Assembly (NCBI GenBank): GCA_039090855.1
Contig: CM077011.1
Span: forward strand, 15,811,001 to 15,875,000
Direction: 5' to 3'
DNA length: 64,000 bases
Source of the DNA: Macrothele yani
Lineage: Eukaryota > Arthropoda > Arachnida > Araneae > Macrothelidae
The notes beneath the pieces are model-generated. The model was not told where the DNA came from and made no database searches. It saw only the letters and a list, made by a program, of their open reading frames with translations. Positions 31,740-43,516 of this stretch are shown one piece after another. The stretch's first letter is position 1. The number at the start of each line of letters is the position of its first letter. A program made the translations under genes and the position numbers.

Positions 31740-31843
31740 GTAATTGGTGTACAGTTCCTTTTTATTAATTTGCAAGCTTGTGTTACTTATTCCTTGTCTA
31801 CTGTGTGTTACCTCAGTGGTTTTTAGAGGTTGGCAATTTTAAA

Positions 31844-31845
<2 letters not shown>

Positions 31846-31913
<68 letters not shown>
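31846..31913. repeat. (GT)n microsatellite, about 34 units
   Basis: Uninterrupted TG/GT dinucleotides. Open frames through it on either strand (31778-32002, 31839-32267) are artefacts of the repeat. Confidence 0.98.
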
Positions 31914-31914
<1 letters not shown>

Positions 31915-32462
31915 TGAGTACTCAGATTTGTGTTCCATAATTTATCTTTCATGCGCAACGTACATTTGTGCGTGCAAAAAGAACAGCAGGCATCGTAATT
32001 AGCATCCAGTTCCTCGTTATAAAAATACTTCGAATCATACATGCGTCTTTTGAAATTTAGCTTATCGGAAGGTGGAGTAGCTTCCGCCTTTTCTGATCCA
32101 ACCCAGAGCACACTTCCTTTGCGATATTGGTACATGGAAACCATTTTTCTGCGCGAAGTTTTATCCGCCTGACCAGATGTCTGTATGATTTGTTTCTTTT
32201 GATATATGTGTAACCCAAAGAAAGATATACTCTGTTTTTGGTTATTATGTACATTGCCCCTGTGCACAGTGCTTCAACTGAAAAGACCAATATTTTTGTT
32301 TGCAGTCCTGACAAACAGGTATGTATGTGCTTTTTCAATAGTACCGATCTTTCGAGCTGGACCAGGCACTGATGTAACTGAAGTGTATTGGATTTTGCAC
32401 TATTGCTTTACTTCGTTCTCCCTAAAAAAAAAAAAAAAAAAAGAGCATTTGCGATCCTGACC
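31914..32462. other. Unassigned stretch before Tc1-C
   Basis: No recognised coding sequence. A minus-strand open frame at 32057-32338 has no recognisable motif. An A-run lies at 32424-32441. Confidence 0.35.
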
Positions 32463-32612
32463 TACCCTATATTGACAAAAGTCAGCGGACACCCCTTCAA
32501 AAGCAAATGAACAGATCTGCTGCATTGTTAAAATCCGCGGTACAGCTGCAAACGGTACAAAAACAAGCATGCAGCTGACCGAGATCATATCGCACTGTGA
32601 GGTTGAGTTAAA

Positions 32613-34483
32613 ATGTCGCGGCGGGAGAGAACTGACTCTGAGGAAGAAAATATTGTTGGGTGTTATATTAGTGGGTTGTCCATAAGAGAAACCGAGAGGC
32701 GTTTAAACATACCCAAGTCAACTGTTTTGGATGTACTGAATTTGTGGAAGACACATGGTATGCCTGAAGCAGACCAAAGAAAATCAGTGATAGAGGACGT
32801 CGAAACCTCAGGAGAGTCCTTACAGCCAATCGACGGAGTACTAACTGCACAAGACCTCAGTATACAGGTGAGTAAAAATGATGGAACCTCGGTATGTACA
32901 CGTACCATTCGCCGAGAACTTCATTCCATGGGTCACCGTGGCCGTGCTGCTGCTCATAAGCATTTCGTCTCCCTCGGAATCGCAGTTTAACATGGTGTAA
33001 AGAACATTTATCGTGGACCGTAGATCAGTGGAAACGGGTCCAATGGACTGATGAATCCAGATACACGATCAATCAGTCTGATGGCCGTGTGTGGGTATGG
33101 CGGCAGCCGGGGTAACGCTATTTACCGCAGTGTACACTTCCTACGGTCAAGTTTGGAGCTGGCAGTATACTCGTGTGGGGGAGTTTTTTCATGGTGTATG
33201 TGAGGTGTGGTTGTAGTTATTTATTGTGGTATCGCCTTGGTGCGTAGCGTTGCCTTCAAGTAAGTACTGGAATTTCAGATTTCTTTCACTAGTTGTTGCC
33301 ACCAGCCAAACCTTTCTTGGTCTTACAATGCTTAACCATTTCATTCACTTACTTTTTAATTGTCTAGGTTCGATCCACGAAAGCAGAGTCATAGGCTCTA
33401 TGTACATCGTTTATCTACAACCTTCTCCCCTATTTTTCGAGGGGTGTAGACTATTTATACACATACACTCATCCACTTCACTTCGGTAGTTCTAGAAGGA
33501 ATCATACGAGTCATTCACTATCACTACTGAATGAATTCATGAGAGTCAAATAGATGCACAGTTCAGCAGCAAGTTCATAGGACGAGGTACCGCTCCTCTT
33601 TATACGTATATAAGATTTCAGAGCATGAATGTGCCAGGTGCCGTTGAATTATATCCACCAACCAATTATCTAGAAATTTGATCTGTACCACAGCACAGAG
33701 TTACCTCTACTATGAACGAAGATTTTAAAAGAATGACCTCAGTCACTCTAAGAATTCTCCATAGCATGATGACCGCAGCCATCAGGGGAAAATCGTACAC
33801 ATCTTTCAGCTTGGAGGAAAAATCAGAGAATGCCTGCCCAAATCTCTGGGCCCCTGGTCTGAGATGTGAGGTCACCCAGCTCCCTCGCCATCAGCCAATC
33901 CCGTCAGTGCATTTTCTGCAAGATGCAAACTCTGGCAGTCTCATAACTCACCGAAGGTGTCCCCTCGTTCAGGACGTCCCGTACCCAGGCAAGAAGGATG
34001 TTTCTTGGACACGCTTCTCTCTCTCTGGCGTCTCACCCGTCTTTTCTGAAACTCACTCTCCACTCACTTTTTAGACACGGGTTGCATTCCACTTTACCGC
34101 AGTGTGGTCCCGGCCCATTGATTATAGTGGACAAACTTGTTAACCAGCACGTCTACCTCGATATTCTGGGCAATTATGGCCTACCAACTCTGTGGCAATA
34201 CTATGGAACCAAGCCTTGTTGATACCAGCAGGATAATGCACCGAGCCGTAAAAGAAGGACTGTTACGGCGTGGTTTAACGATAATTCCGTATCGTGTGTG
34301 AACTGGCCAGCACAGAGACCTGATATCCATCCCATAGAGCACCTATGGGATGAATTCGAGCGCCGCACAAGAAGTTTGGAACCAAGGCCTACTACTAAGC
34401 AACAATTCGCAGCAGCAGTATGTACTGAATGGAAGCGCATACCTATCGCTGTGTTCCAAAACCATGTCGAAAGCATGTCTTGA
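32613..34483 (+). pseudogene. Tc1-C transposase, interrupted
   Basis: N-terminus at 32613-32990: MSRRERTDSEEENIVGCYIS, SIRETERRLNIPKSTVLDVL, TIRRELHSMGHRGRAAAHKH. Then WTDESRYTINQSDGRVWVWR and AGSILVWGSF up to the insertion at 33198. It resumes at 34102 with the LWQYYGT and QQDNAPS region, RPDIHPIEHLWDEFERRTRS and the C-terminal IPIAVFQNHVESMS. Stops are also present outside the insertion. Confidence 0.9.
33199..34101. mobile_element. Probable solo LTR in Tc1-C
   Basis: The inserted block begins TGTGAGG and ends CCGCA, i.e. the 5'-TG..CA-3' ends of LTRs, and is flanked by GTGTA (33194-33198) and GTGTG (34102-34106), a 5-bp duplication with one difference. Removing it joins Tc1-C as in Tc1-B (TATGGTCCGGG there). 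A TATA-like TATACGTATATAAG occurs at about 33601. No coding domains. Solo LTRs arise by recombination between two LTRs. The call is inference until a full element with this LTR is found. Confidence 0.6.
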
Positions 34484-34599
34484 AGGGTCAGTGCATGCAT
34501 TAAGGCGAAAGGTGAACCGACACCGTACTAATATATGTCAGTAAATGCTATGCTGTGTTTCTCTTGCAGGTGTCCGTTGACTTTTGTCAATATAGTGTA

Positions 34600-34947
34600 T
34601 ATGTACTTGTTTAGATGCGACCCAGATACGACTGCATTTCAAAACAAGATAAATTAAATTGGCATTCTGATTTAAATGTATATGTATGTTATCCCTTCAA
34701 CCAACTGGAAGGAATTAACAAATGGGCTGAAATCAACTCGATCGATTATATTAAAAAAAAATGGTGAATCTTGTTCTTTGAATGCCAAAACGTGTAATTC
34801 TGGAAGTCGGATTTCGACTGATCACTATACTTTCTCATACTATAAATGTAAGTAAGTAAAAAGGGGAGAGGCGGAATGGAAGGGGTTAAGAAGGGAATGG
34901 TACTGAAGACATAAAGGCACCGCGCGTTCCTGTAGTTTTTCAATTAG
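34600..34947. other. Unassigned stretch
   Basis: AT-rich, no gene or repeat recognised. Confidence 0.35.
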
Positions 34948-34955
34948 CACTACAC

Positions 34956-36042
34956 CAGTGGCGTAACTACCACCCCACAGCAGTCCCCGCAGTTGCGGGG
35001 AAGGGGGAGGAGCAGGTAAAGAAGGGGCGTACTACAACTGACAGCTATAGTTTTATGAAAAAATTCGAACACGCACAAAAATAAACAAATCAACAAATAA
35101 TTCACCCAAATATTAATATTTTCCTTTAAGATATATTTAGCTTTGCAGGTAAATAAATGTAAAGTTTCACTTTTAAACTATTAGATACCCTACAGATTGA
35201 AGTTTTCCGCCGTTTGGCTCCGGCATGTCATGAACACGAGAGACGCGTTTACTCCCAGCAGCCGCAGATCTTCGATGTATAAGAGGGTGATTTCTTCAAA
35301 TGATTTGTTTTATTTCGAACAAAACAATTAAACGTTGCTATTTTTAGTGTTTTTTTTTATAGTAAGCATGTCTATCTCATTCACTGTGTAAAAACTGTAA
35401 TATGCAAGCGAATGACATCCATTTGCAAAATGACAGAAAAATGTCCAGGTTGAGCACAGTATGGGAGGGGAAAAAATGAAGGAAGGAGAGCGCGTGAAGA
35501 AACTTACCAAACCCATAGAGTTATTTTTACGCTGGGCCTGTTAAGCTCAAGTGACGTTTCTCATGAAAATAGTGGTGATTTGTTTAGCTCGTTAATTTTC
35601 AAAGTTTATAAGCAGTCATTTGACAAAAACTGAGCACTTCAGAAACAAGTGAAAGTAAAACGGATGATTGTAAAATCTTTTATAATTATTAGCCTTAACC
35701 GTTTAAATATATTTTGCTGAATTCGTTCCTTTCGATAAAATGCATATTCATGTTCCATAAATCGGTCCGCTCCCCATGTTAATCCTGATTGGCTGATTAA
35801 TAACCTTCCAAAGTATTTCTGTTCTAAAAATTATTTAAAAAGTTAAAACTACAGGGCTCTAGGTATCCCCTTACTTTTTCAGACACTCTCCCTATCTTCC
35901 TTACCCCCACCCTCCTTTCCGAAACACACACACACAACGCGAAAAGCACACCCTCCCGGCCTCCCCCGTGTTCCAAATCCTGGGGGAAAATTTTGCTTTG
36001 GGGCGCACATGGGGGGCGCACGTTGTGCTAGTTACGCTACTG
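34956..36042. mobile_element. hAT-like non-autonomous element h1
   Basis: TIR CAGTGGCGTAACTA at 34956 and TAGTTACGCTACTG ending 36042, with a perfect 8-bp target duplication CACTACAC at 34948-34955 and 36043-36050. The TIR form and 8-bp duplication are typical of hAT. No transposase is visible inside, so it is non-autonomous or badly decayed. A further TIR-like scrap (GGGGCGTAACTAGGG) is at about 37013. Confidence 0.88.
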
Positions 36043-36050
36043 CACTACAC

Positions 36051-37609
36051 CACTTACTATGAAGTTAGTTTCTCCTTTGAGATTTCAGTACGGACGTTTT
36101 TGAGGGGTTTCCCGTAAACAAACTGGTTATGTTTGTGAAGATATTACGATTTCGTTAGTAGCGTGTGGGAACAAAACTTGACTAAAATATATTTTTTTTT
36201 TTATTCATGAGAGGATGCATGTACTCCTACATTTCTTGCCTTCTTAAAAAAAAAGAAATACCGAAAAACTCCACACCACACTTCCGAACTGATTACGTTT
36301 AACATTTTATGAGAGTGTTCTTTAAAATTTGATGCGTCGAGAGCTTGGTGGTGGTTCGGAGGAACATCTGCTTGAGCACCCGTCGCGAACGAACGCCCGC
36401 CATCGTTTCGTAGTCGATTGCGTGAAGGCAATCTTTGCTGGAGGAAGTCAGCCAATCGGGTGTCTCTGCCGTCTTTTCTTTGTCTTTCATTGATCCTCTC
36501 GGCTCATGGTTTGACTCACGACCCACGTGTTAGCCGTGTTCCACATGTCGCAGCTGTTGGACGTTGGTCACCACCGGCTGGAGCGAGCGAACGGGCAGGC
36601 GGGCGCGACCTTGTGCTACGTAGAAGATGGTGAATTCCGCCGCAGATCCGCTGAATTTCCAGGCACTTGGGTGAAACTTTCGTACTCACGTTGTTTTCCA
36701 ATGGAAAGCCGAAAAAGCTGAAACGATAAAAGAAGTATTTATTATACAGAGGTTCCTAGGAGATTTCAAAGTGCGATAATTATTTCTAGGTGGTGAGTAT
36801 TAATTTTTTTAAATGTTCTGAGAATTATCAGAGGTAATGTGGATTTGGAAATTATTGCTAATTTAAAAGAAAAGCAATGTGGTCTCTTTAATTTATAGGG
36901 TGGCTAAGTAAAACAATAGAAATGCATAGCTTTTTGTAGCACAGGGTTGAAAAATATGTTGAAGAGCGAGCAGGGGGTCCATAGGTGGGGGGTCCATAAA
37001 TTCATGCTCTGAGGGGCGTAACTAGGGCCGGCTGTGTGGATCATCGCAGAGGTCGCCGCGCTTAGCGCACATTTTACGAAATAAAAGCACAATCATTTTC
37101 GATACATTTTTTTTATATGAACTATTTTTCTTTACGTTTTGGGACGTGAAGCCCTTAAGAAGATATTTTTCATAATGTCTTTTTTTATTTATTTATTTTT
37201 TTTTTTTTGGTTTCCAATTCCTCCACTTTCAAATACGTTACCGCCCTTCGTCGTACAGACACTAAGGTTTCAAATGATTATTATAACCATATTAATCTTT
37301 TATGCATTCTTGAAATGGCGAATTAAATTTCATCATTTTGTGACTCCCGACTTTTATGTATTCAACAATTTATTTGTAAACCACATACTTAAATTTGGAA
37401 AAATGAAAAGAACAGTATGAAAGTAATTTTAGGGCTATATATGTTCAGTAACTTTAAAAACAGTATTGGAAATTAAGAAAGAAAAGGTCATTTTTATGTC
37501 TGAGAGCATGGAAATGTTAAAAAAAGGAATTTAATTTATCAGTCTCTCTAGACACTTTGCATCAAAAAGCACTCACTAAAACATGTATCAGGAAAACGAA
37601 CTATATATA
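36051..37609. other. Unassigned stretch
   Basis: No gene recognised. The GC-richer part at 36440-36660 gives overlapping open frames on both strands without conserved motifs. Homopolymer T-runs occur at 36190 and 37195. Confidence 0.4.
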
Positions 37610-38745
37610 GTCACTCTCACAGCTTGAGTTCTCTTTAATCTTCTTCTCTCTGTTTAATAGTAACAGATGAAGAGCATGGGTCAGGCCAGGAAGGTTAATG
37701 GATGCAAGCGAAATTGTTAACTAGTGCTTGGTCATGCAACTCTACGGAGGACATGACATATATATATATTTTAAACTATTTTAGGTGGGAATGTTACTTG
37801 CATCTATGGCCTTGCAGAAACCCATTTCCAACTAGGTCTTTGTGGAAGTGAGAAAATGCAGAGTTTTTGCTGGTCCTTGATAAAGCCAAGGCTCAGTATT
37901 CTCGACACCTTCTACATTCAGTAGTTTTATTTTATTTTTTTATCTTTTCTCCTTTTACTCACACAGGTAGTTACATAACCTTTTCTATGTTGTACTAGGT
38001 GTGAGTCAAAATGTTATATGTATTTTTTTGCTTAGGTATCTTCTTTATAGAATGTGAATTCTGAATTTTCAAAACTGCTGCGTTGCGCGTTTTGATCTTC
38101 AGGTTATTTTGCAACCTTCGTTTTAAATTCTAAAGTTTTTCCTTAGTCTTCAGTTTTGCTCTTAAGTATATATATATATATATATACTTAAGAGCAAAAC
38201 TGAAGACTAAGGAAAAAATTTTAGAATTTAAAACGAAGGGTGCAAAATAACCTGAAAATCAAAACGCGCAACGCAGCAGTTTTGAAAATTCAGAATTCAC
38301 ATTCTATAAAGAAGATACCTAAGCAAAAAAATACATATATAATTTTGACTCACACCTAGTACAACATAGAAAAGGTTATGTATCTACCTGTGTGAGTAAA
38401 AGGAGAAAAGATAAAAAAATAAAATAAAACAACTGAATGTAGAAGGTGTAGAGAATACTGAGCCTTGGCTTTATCAAGGACCAGCAAAAACTCTGCATTT
38501 TCTCACTTCCACAAAGACCTAGTTGGAAATGGGTTTCTGCAAGGCCATAGATGCAAGTAACGTTCCCACCTAAAATAGTTTAAAAAATATATATATAAGT
38601 CATGTCCTCCGTAGAGTAGCATGACCTAGCACTAGTTAACAATTTCGCTTGCATCCATTAACCTTCATGGCCCGACCCATGCTCTTCATCTGTTACTATT
38701 AAACAGAGAGAAGAAGACTAAAGAGAACTCAAGCTGTGAGAGTGA
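37610..38745. repeat. 1.14-kb near-perfect palindrome
   Basis: Inverted arms of about 560 bp meet in a (TA)n run at 38166-38188. Outer ends read GTCACTCTCACAGCTTGAG (37610) and its inverse (to 38745). Arms differ by only scattered substitutions and small indels (for example GGTCAGGCCAGG against inverse GGTCGGGCCATG). No ORF or TIR of a known family. It may be a recent foldback element or a local inverted duplication. Lies 1.2 kb from the Penelope-like RT. Confidence 0.95.
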
Positions 38746-39907
38746 CATAATAAATAGAAATGATTTTCAGCTATAACGAAATTCCAAGTTCGTCTGAGAG
38801 AGAATTTAAACCTGAAAAACAATGCAAAAGAAATCCAAATTTTACATTGCAATTAAAAAAGGAAATGTTAATTTATAACGAACAGATTTTTGAAAGAAAA
38901 CTTGAGTCTAAAACCCCCTACTCTACAACTTATGACAGCACGAAAACGAGAATAAGTTAAAGATAATAATTAACTAAAGAAAACTTTGTGAAAGTTATAT
39001 ACCTTAAACAGTTAGTTGCAATATGTACAAAGTATTTCAGCAGTGCTTTAAGTGCATAATTAATTAGTTATTAAGAACTTAACTACTTTGAAAAAACAGC
39101 GCATAGACAGCGCATAGAAAAGGAACAAGCTTAGCCCTCTTCTGTTCCTAGGTACCCCAAAAGACGCTCAAAGTTACAAAGAAAAGTAAGAGTTAAAACC
39201 CGCATAAATGTTAACAGACAAACCAATGCTTAAAAGCTGAAAAGCTAAAAAACGACAGAGAAAAGGTACATAAAGTACAAACATTGAACTTATAAAACCT
39301 AGAACCCAAAAACAAGGAAGAGAGCTTACCTCTTGTGTGACAAAAACTTTTCTCCTCACAAGAGGAGAACATGGCTGACCCCTTCCGCCACTCCCTAGAT
39401 GCTGGGGGGCAGTGAGGGTGGGGCTGATGGCCTCCTCATACAGCAAGAAACCAACGCGCGGAGATTTTAACCAGAGAAAAAAATATATAAACTTAAGACT
39501 GTGGATCTGTATGATCAGAATGAGCAGAATTAACTCTCCAGAATACATGAGAAATATTATAAAATACACGAGCAGTTTATTTAATAATCTTTGCATGTAT
39601 TAAATCACCTTAGTGAGCTTCTATAGATTAATCAGAATCTTATTAATTTTAATGTTGGTTTTACTATTTTTAGTATAGCTATCCTAGTGATGAATAACTA
39701 GTTTTCTTTTTTATTTGTTTTTATTTTCTTTTATAAACAGATTTTTAAGCTTTTTTTGTGATTTTGTTTATATTATTTAATTTTTTGTTTTAATAGGACC
39801 GTCATATCCATAGCACTAAGGTTCCTTTAGGTAGTTAATAGGCATCCTCTAGCCAACTTCCTTACGGCTTTGATTGGTCAGAATCATATTATTAACTGTG
39901 TAGAAAA
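38746..39907. other. Unassigned stretch 3' of the Penelope-like RT
   Basis: No domain recognised. On the RT strand this is 3' flank. The direct repeat ACAGCGCATAG occurs at about 39099 and 39109. The minus-strand open frame at 39174-39596 is hydrophobic but has no recognisable family motif. Confidence 0.35.
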
Positions 39908-41014
39908 TTAAAGCAGATCTGCCAACCTTACTCTATTATTCAGAATAATTTTTCTTAAAGTTCTTTTGATGAAAGAAGAAGGAATTTCGTTCTCTAGAAA
40001 ACTTTCTAATAGTATATTAATGTGGTAATTGAAATCCAAATTGTTGCTGCAAATTCTTGAAACTCTTAGTACCTGAGAAATTAGTACATTCTCAATTACT
40101 TTGGTTGAAATGTTATTATTCCAGTGTAGATATTTAATTACTTTGAAAGGAAAATTAACTCTTTTATCAAAGAGGCTAATAGATGGGTTACCTCTGTTGA
40201 GCTTAATGCTTAAGTCTAGGAACTCAAGTTCCTGATTACAGTGGTTGGTTTTACATAAGTTAAGAGAGCTAGGATAGATATTATCAAAATCACTCTCTAT
40301 AACTTCTGAATTATTGATACACAGCAGATCATCAATATATCTAAAAGTGTAAAGGTAGTTATCTGAGCAGGTGGGGTGATTTTTAATGAATTTATATTCC
40401 TTAAAGAACAGGAATAGATTAGCGATATTTGTGGACGTTGATGTTCCCATTGGAATACCGTTCACTTGCTTATAGAGAGTATTATTATATAAGATATGGT
40501 TATTTTTTATGCAGCAATTGAGATAAGAGTTCCAAGTTCCTACATCAACAAATTGGTTAAGTTTAAATTCTGCATACAGCTCTTTAAAGGTAGTGATTAT
40601 ATCTGATAGAGGCAGATTAGTATACAGGTTTTCAAAATCATAACTATTAATATCTAGGGGACAAACTTTGAGTATAGTAGAAATTACTTCTGCATTATTA
40701 TTAATTATCCAAAAATCTCTGTACATCAAGTTAGAACAGTTTCTAATGTGTTTCAAAACCTTCTTTAAGACATCTTCAAAAGCAAGATCTATTTTCTTTT
40801 TATGACTCCTTACTCCACTAGCTATGAACCTGAACTTCACAGGATCCTTATGAAACTTAACCGTTGCAAAAAGAAATGGAAATTCAGGCCCATATCTTCT
40901 AGTTTGTGGAATTTTAAGTTTCTTGAAGAATGCCTTAAACCGATTTTCTAACTGCTTGGTAGAATAACTTACGGGCTCGTATGTTACTCTATTATTGAGT
41001 TCCATAGTTAACAA
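39908..41014 (-). CDS. Penelope-like reverse transcriptase, open frame
   Basis: 368 codons open on the minus strand; the first ATG is at 41005-41003 (an upstream TTG gives the longer form). Motifs of the Penelope-type RT: KFRFIASGVRS (about 60-70), motif A DINSYDFENLYTNLP with catalytic Asp at about 126, motif B VNGIPMGTSTSTNIANL (184-200), and motif C YTFRYIDDLL with YIDD at 226-229. QELEFLDLSIKLNRG follows. I see no GIY-YIG endonuclease on either side, so it may be 5'- or 3'-truncated, or of an endonuclease-lacking type. An in-frame stop lies about 30 codons upstream of the ATG. It stands out as a long intact frame among heavily mutated elements. Confidence 0.8.
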   Translation of the reverse strand: MLTMELNNRVTYEPVSYSTKQLENRFKAFFKKLKIPQTRRYGPEFPFLFATVKFHKDPVKFRFIASGVRSHKKKIDLAFEDVLKKVLKHIRNCSNLMYRDFWIINNNAEVISTILKVCPLDINSYDFENLYTNLPLSDIITTFKELYAEFKLNQFVDVGTWNSYLNCCIKNNHILYNNTLYKQVNGIPMGTSTSTNIANLFLFFKEYKFIKNHPTCSDNYLYTFRYIDDLLCINNSEVIESDFDNIYPSSLNLCKTNHCNQELEFLDLSIKLNRGNPSISLFDKRVNFPFKVIKYLHWNNNISTKVIENVLISQVLRVSRICSNNLDFNYHINILLESFLENEIPSSFIKRTLRKIILNNRVRLADLL

Positions 41015-41225
41015 TTCAAAAAAGAACTTCTTACAGATGATTGCAAAATTATTGCTATATACACATGTGTATATACTAATTTATTTTAGATGGATCCTTA
41101 TTATACACTACGCAAAAACATTGGATACATATTAGTTGAAGTTATTTTTTCATCATTTTCTGGGGTAGTTTTTACAAGAATTGCAATACAACCTCTCCCC
41201 GGAAAGAAAATAGCATATTTTAACA

Positions 41226-41252
41226 TCTCTCTCTCTCTCTCTCTCTCTCTCT
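41226..41252. repeat. (CT)n microsatellite
   Basis: About 13 CT units. Confidence 0.95.
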
Positions 41253-41390
41253 GAAATTTAAATCCATATATGGCTTTTTTCTTAAGCTTAAAGTAAATGT
41301 TTCTTTGAGATAATAATGTTTTCTTTGATATTTTTCGTGCATGCTCTTTGCGGACGACATTTTTCGCCTAACGCCTTTGTTAAAATATGA

Positions 41391-41600
41391 GGCCACCCCA
41401 GTAGCGCAGTGGTCTAACCGATGGCTTCTGATCATTCGTCCGAGATGGGTGCGGGTTCGGATCCCGATGAGGCATGGATGTTGTGTTTGTCTTACAGCAC
41501 TGGCTTTCTCCCTTCCCTGGAACCAATGACTCTAAATTAGGAACAGGAGCGACTGCTTATATAGAGCCCACTGAGTTGCTCACGATGATCGTTAAAAAAA
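41391..41600 (+). mobile_element. SINE1 copy e
   Basis: Diverged copy: GGCCACCCCAGTAGCGCAGT, B-box-like GGTTCGGATCC, CTCCCTTCCCTGGAACC, short A-tail (GTTAAAAAAATT). Confidence 0.88.
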
Positions 41601-42009
41601 TTAAGATGTAGCACTTACCGAATGGATGTTACGAACAGATGTTAACGGAACTTTTCCTTTCCGTTTGGTTTCGGTATGTATGCCTAATTTCAGCTCGTTC
41701 TATGGGGGAAAATATACCATGAAAGAATGGATATAAAAATTGCTGTTTCAAAAGAGTACTAAGATCGATTTTGGAATTAAATCAGTCCTTTATTACTATC
41801 TAATTTTCCTATTGGAGACCTGAAGTTATAATTATTTAGTTAATTATGATTGCTTTACCTTCTACTTGTCATCTGCGCGTTCTACCTAATTTCTTTTCTA
41901 AGTCATTTACCTATCATACTCGTTTCCATGGTACGAAACCCTATCTTCCACTCGACCTTCTTCCTCGCTTGCTGTCCGAAATCGTCTCCCGTCTTAGCTT
42001 TCTCTCTCC

Positions 42010-42042
<33 letters not shown>

Positions 42043-42814
42043 TCCGTCCGTCCTGGCTCCAAGGGCAAAGCGTCCGTCCGACGCCTCTCATGCAACAAGA
42101 CAATCACTCCCATCCCGAATCGCCTGTGGGATGATAGTGCCTATGTTCGCAGCGTAGGCCAACAAAACGATTTGATCACTTAATAAAGGCTGCCCGTGAA
42201 TACTGCTTTACAACTTCATTTTCAACGTCCAATTACAGTTGCCGCCATTAAAAGCCCTTCTCTTGCCGGCTGACCTTACGTGAAAATGAATTAACACCAA
42301 AATCCTTTAAAATCTCCAAAATCCTCTTAACACAGAGCATTCGAATTTTTCGAAAACTCATTTCCTACAAATAGTTCTTGACACAAACTTCCTAGCTCAT
42401 CATCTAGTTCCATTTCATCTGTTCGGTCTTTGTAAGCGTACAACATGTTTTTCAGATTCTCGGCAAGACGCAAGGAACCCAAAATAAGTAGGCAAAGCGT
42501 TTTCCTTTCTGTTTAGTGGTTTGAGTGATTGCGCAAAATCCTCATTTGATGGATGACGTGATCCTAATATGTCCTATATGCAGTGCTGTAGTCGTGAAAT
42601 CAGCAGAGGGTATGTGCAAATCCTAAATAACCAGAGGTGGATAAAAAAAAAAAAAGGTCCGGTACTCTAGTGGGGGTACCTTGCCTTTTTAGCAATTATG
42701 ACTGTGAGCTCACTTACCGATACGAATAAGGTATCTTCTCCTGTCAATGATGACATGTTGAAGATAATGCACAAGATTATTATAATTTTTATTGAAATAT
42801 ATCCCATAAAGTCT
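41601..42814. other. Unassigned stretch
   Basis: Contains a (CT)n-(GT)n compound microsatellite at about 41999-42043 and an A-run at about 42643-42655. Overlapping open frames at 41846-42157 come from the low-complexity tract. Nothing else recognised. Confidence 0.4.
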
Positions 42815-43030
42815 GAGCCGCAGTGGTCTAAGCGATGGCCTCTGATCATTCGTCCGAAAGGGTCCGGGTTCGAATCCCGTGTGGCATGGATTTTGTGTTG
42901 ACAGTTGTCTTACGGCACTGGCTCTTCTCCCTTCCCTGGAACCAGTGACCCTAAATTAGGGACGGGCGACTGCTTATAGTCCATTGAGTTGCTTATTGTG
43001 GTTGTTAAAACTCCAATAAAAAAAAAAAGC
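42815..43030 (+). mobile_element. SINE1 copy f
   Basis: Lacks part of the 5' head (starts GAGCCGCAGTGGTCTAAGCG). B-box GGTTCGAATCC, body and A-tail present. A small insertion (GACAGTTG) interrupts the TTGTGTTTGTC segment. Confidence 0.9.
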
Positions 43031-43088
43031 CTGACGATATCAGTCCTTACAGCACTGTCCTTCTCTAGAAGAAACTCTTGATCTACTA

Positions 43089-43509
43089 TCAGTTGCTGAA
43101 CGATGATTCATCAACCAAGATCTTACATATTTTTTTTGGATTAAATCGTTCAATCTGCGGTCCATTTGAATTTATGAACATCAGGTTAGATACATTGAAG
43201 ATTAACAAAGAGGCTCTCAGATCGGATATAATGTTGTTCAGTAAACTGAATCCTCGTTCGCATTCAGCTGTCGAACAAGGCAGAGTTGAAATCGTTCTTA
43301 AGAGGAGTTTTAAGTTTTTTGGTACAACTTGGACGTTTCCAGTATATTTTCTCAGTCTCTGAATAGCTTGCATTTCATCAACATTTAAATGTCTACAGAT
43401 TCGCCTTGTTTCTAGTTCTCCATAGTACACGTCGTCTGTTTTAATATTTCTTCGCTCTAATGAAGAAATATCTTTAAGAATCATGAAAAATTGATCGGAA
43501 ACTTGAAAC
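43089..43509 (-). pseudogene. hAT transposase C-terminal fragment
   Basis: Minus strand, about 140 codons open: VSDQFFMILKDISSLERRNI, DEMQAIQRLRKY and the hAT dimerisation block LLRTISTLPCSTAECERGFS followed by LLNNIISDLRASL. It resembles ZNF862/KIAA1586-type hAT derivatives. The apparent N-terminus (MLTTTPPR) comes from the adjoining tRNA-like sequence, so the true protein is truncated there. Confidence 0.85.
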
Positions 43510-43516
43510 TTGGTCG

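Larger units (their letters stand above)
32465..34597 (+). mobile_element. Tc1-C, split by a probable solo LTR
   Basis: Same family as Tc1-B: start CTATATTGACAAAAGTCAGC (first bases mutated) and inverse TIR ending near 34597, with TA flanks. A 903-bp block at 33199-34101, absent from Tc1-B and Tc1-D, interrupts the transposase. Confidence 0.92.

Noticed and set aside
31778..32267. Val/Cys-rich or His/Thr-rich proteins on either strand
   Set aside because: Translation of the (GT)n microsatellite.
33712..34074. 120-codon protein
   Set aside because: Lies wholly in the probable solo LTR and has no known motif.
36418..36721. Host exon in the GC-richer stretch
   Set aside because: Overlapping open frames on both strands, no recognisable motif and no clear splice context.
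41846..42157. Protein with Ser/Leu-rich stretch
   Set aside because: Produced by the (CT)n-(GT)n compound microsatellite.
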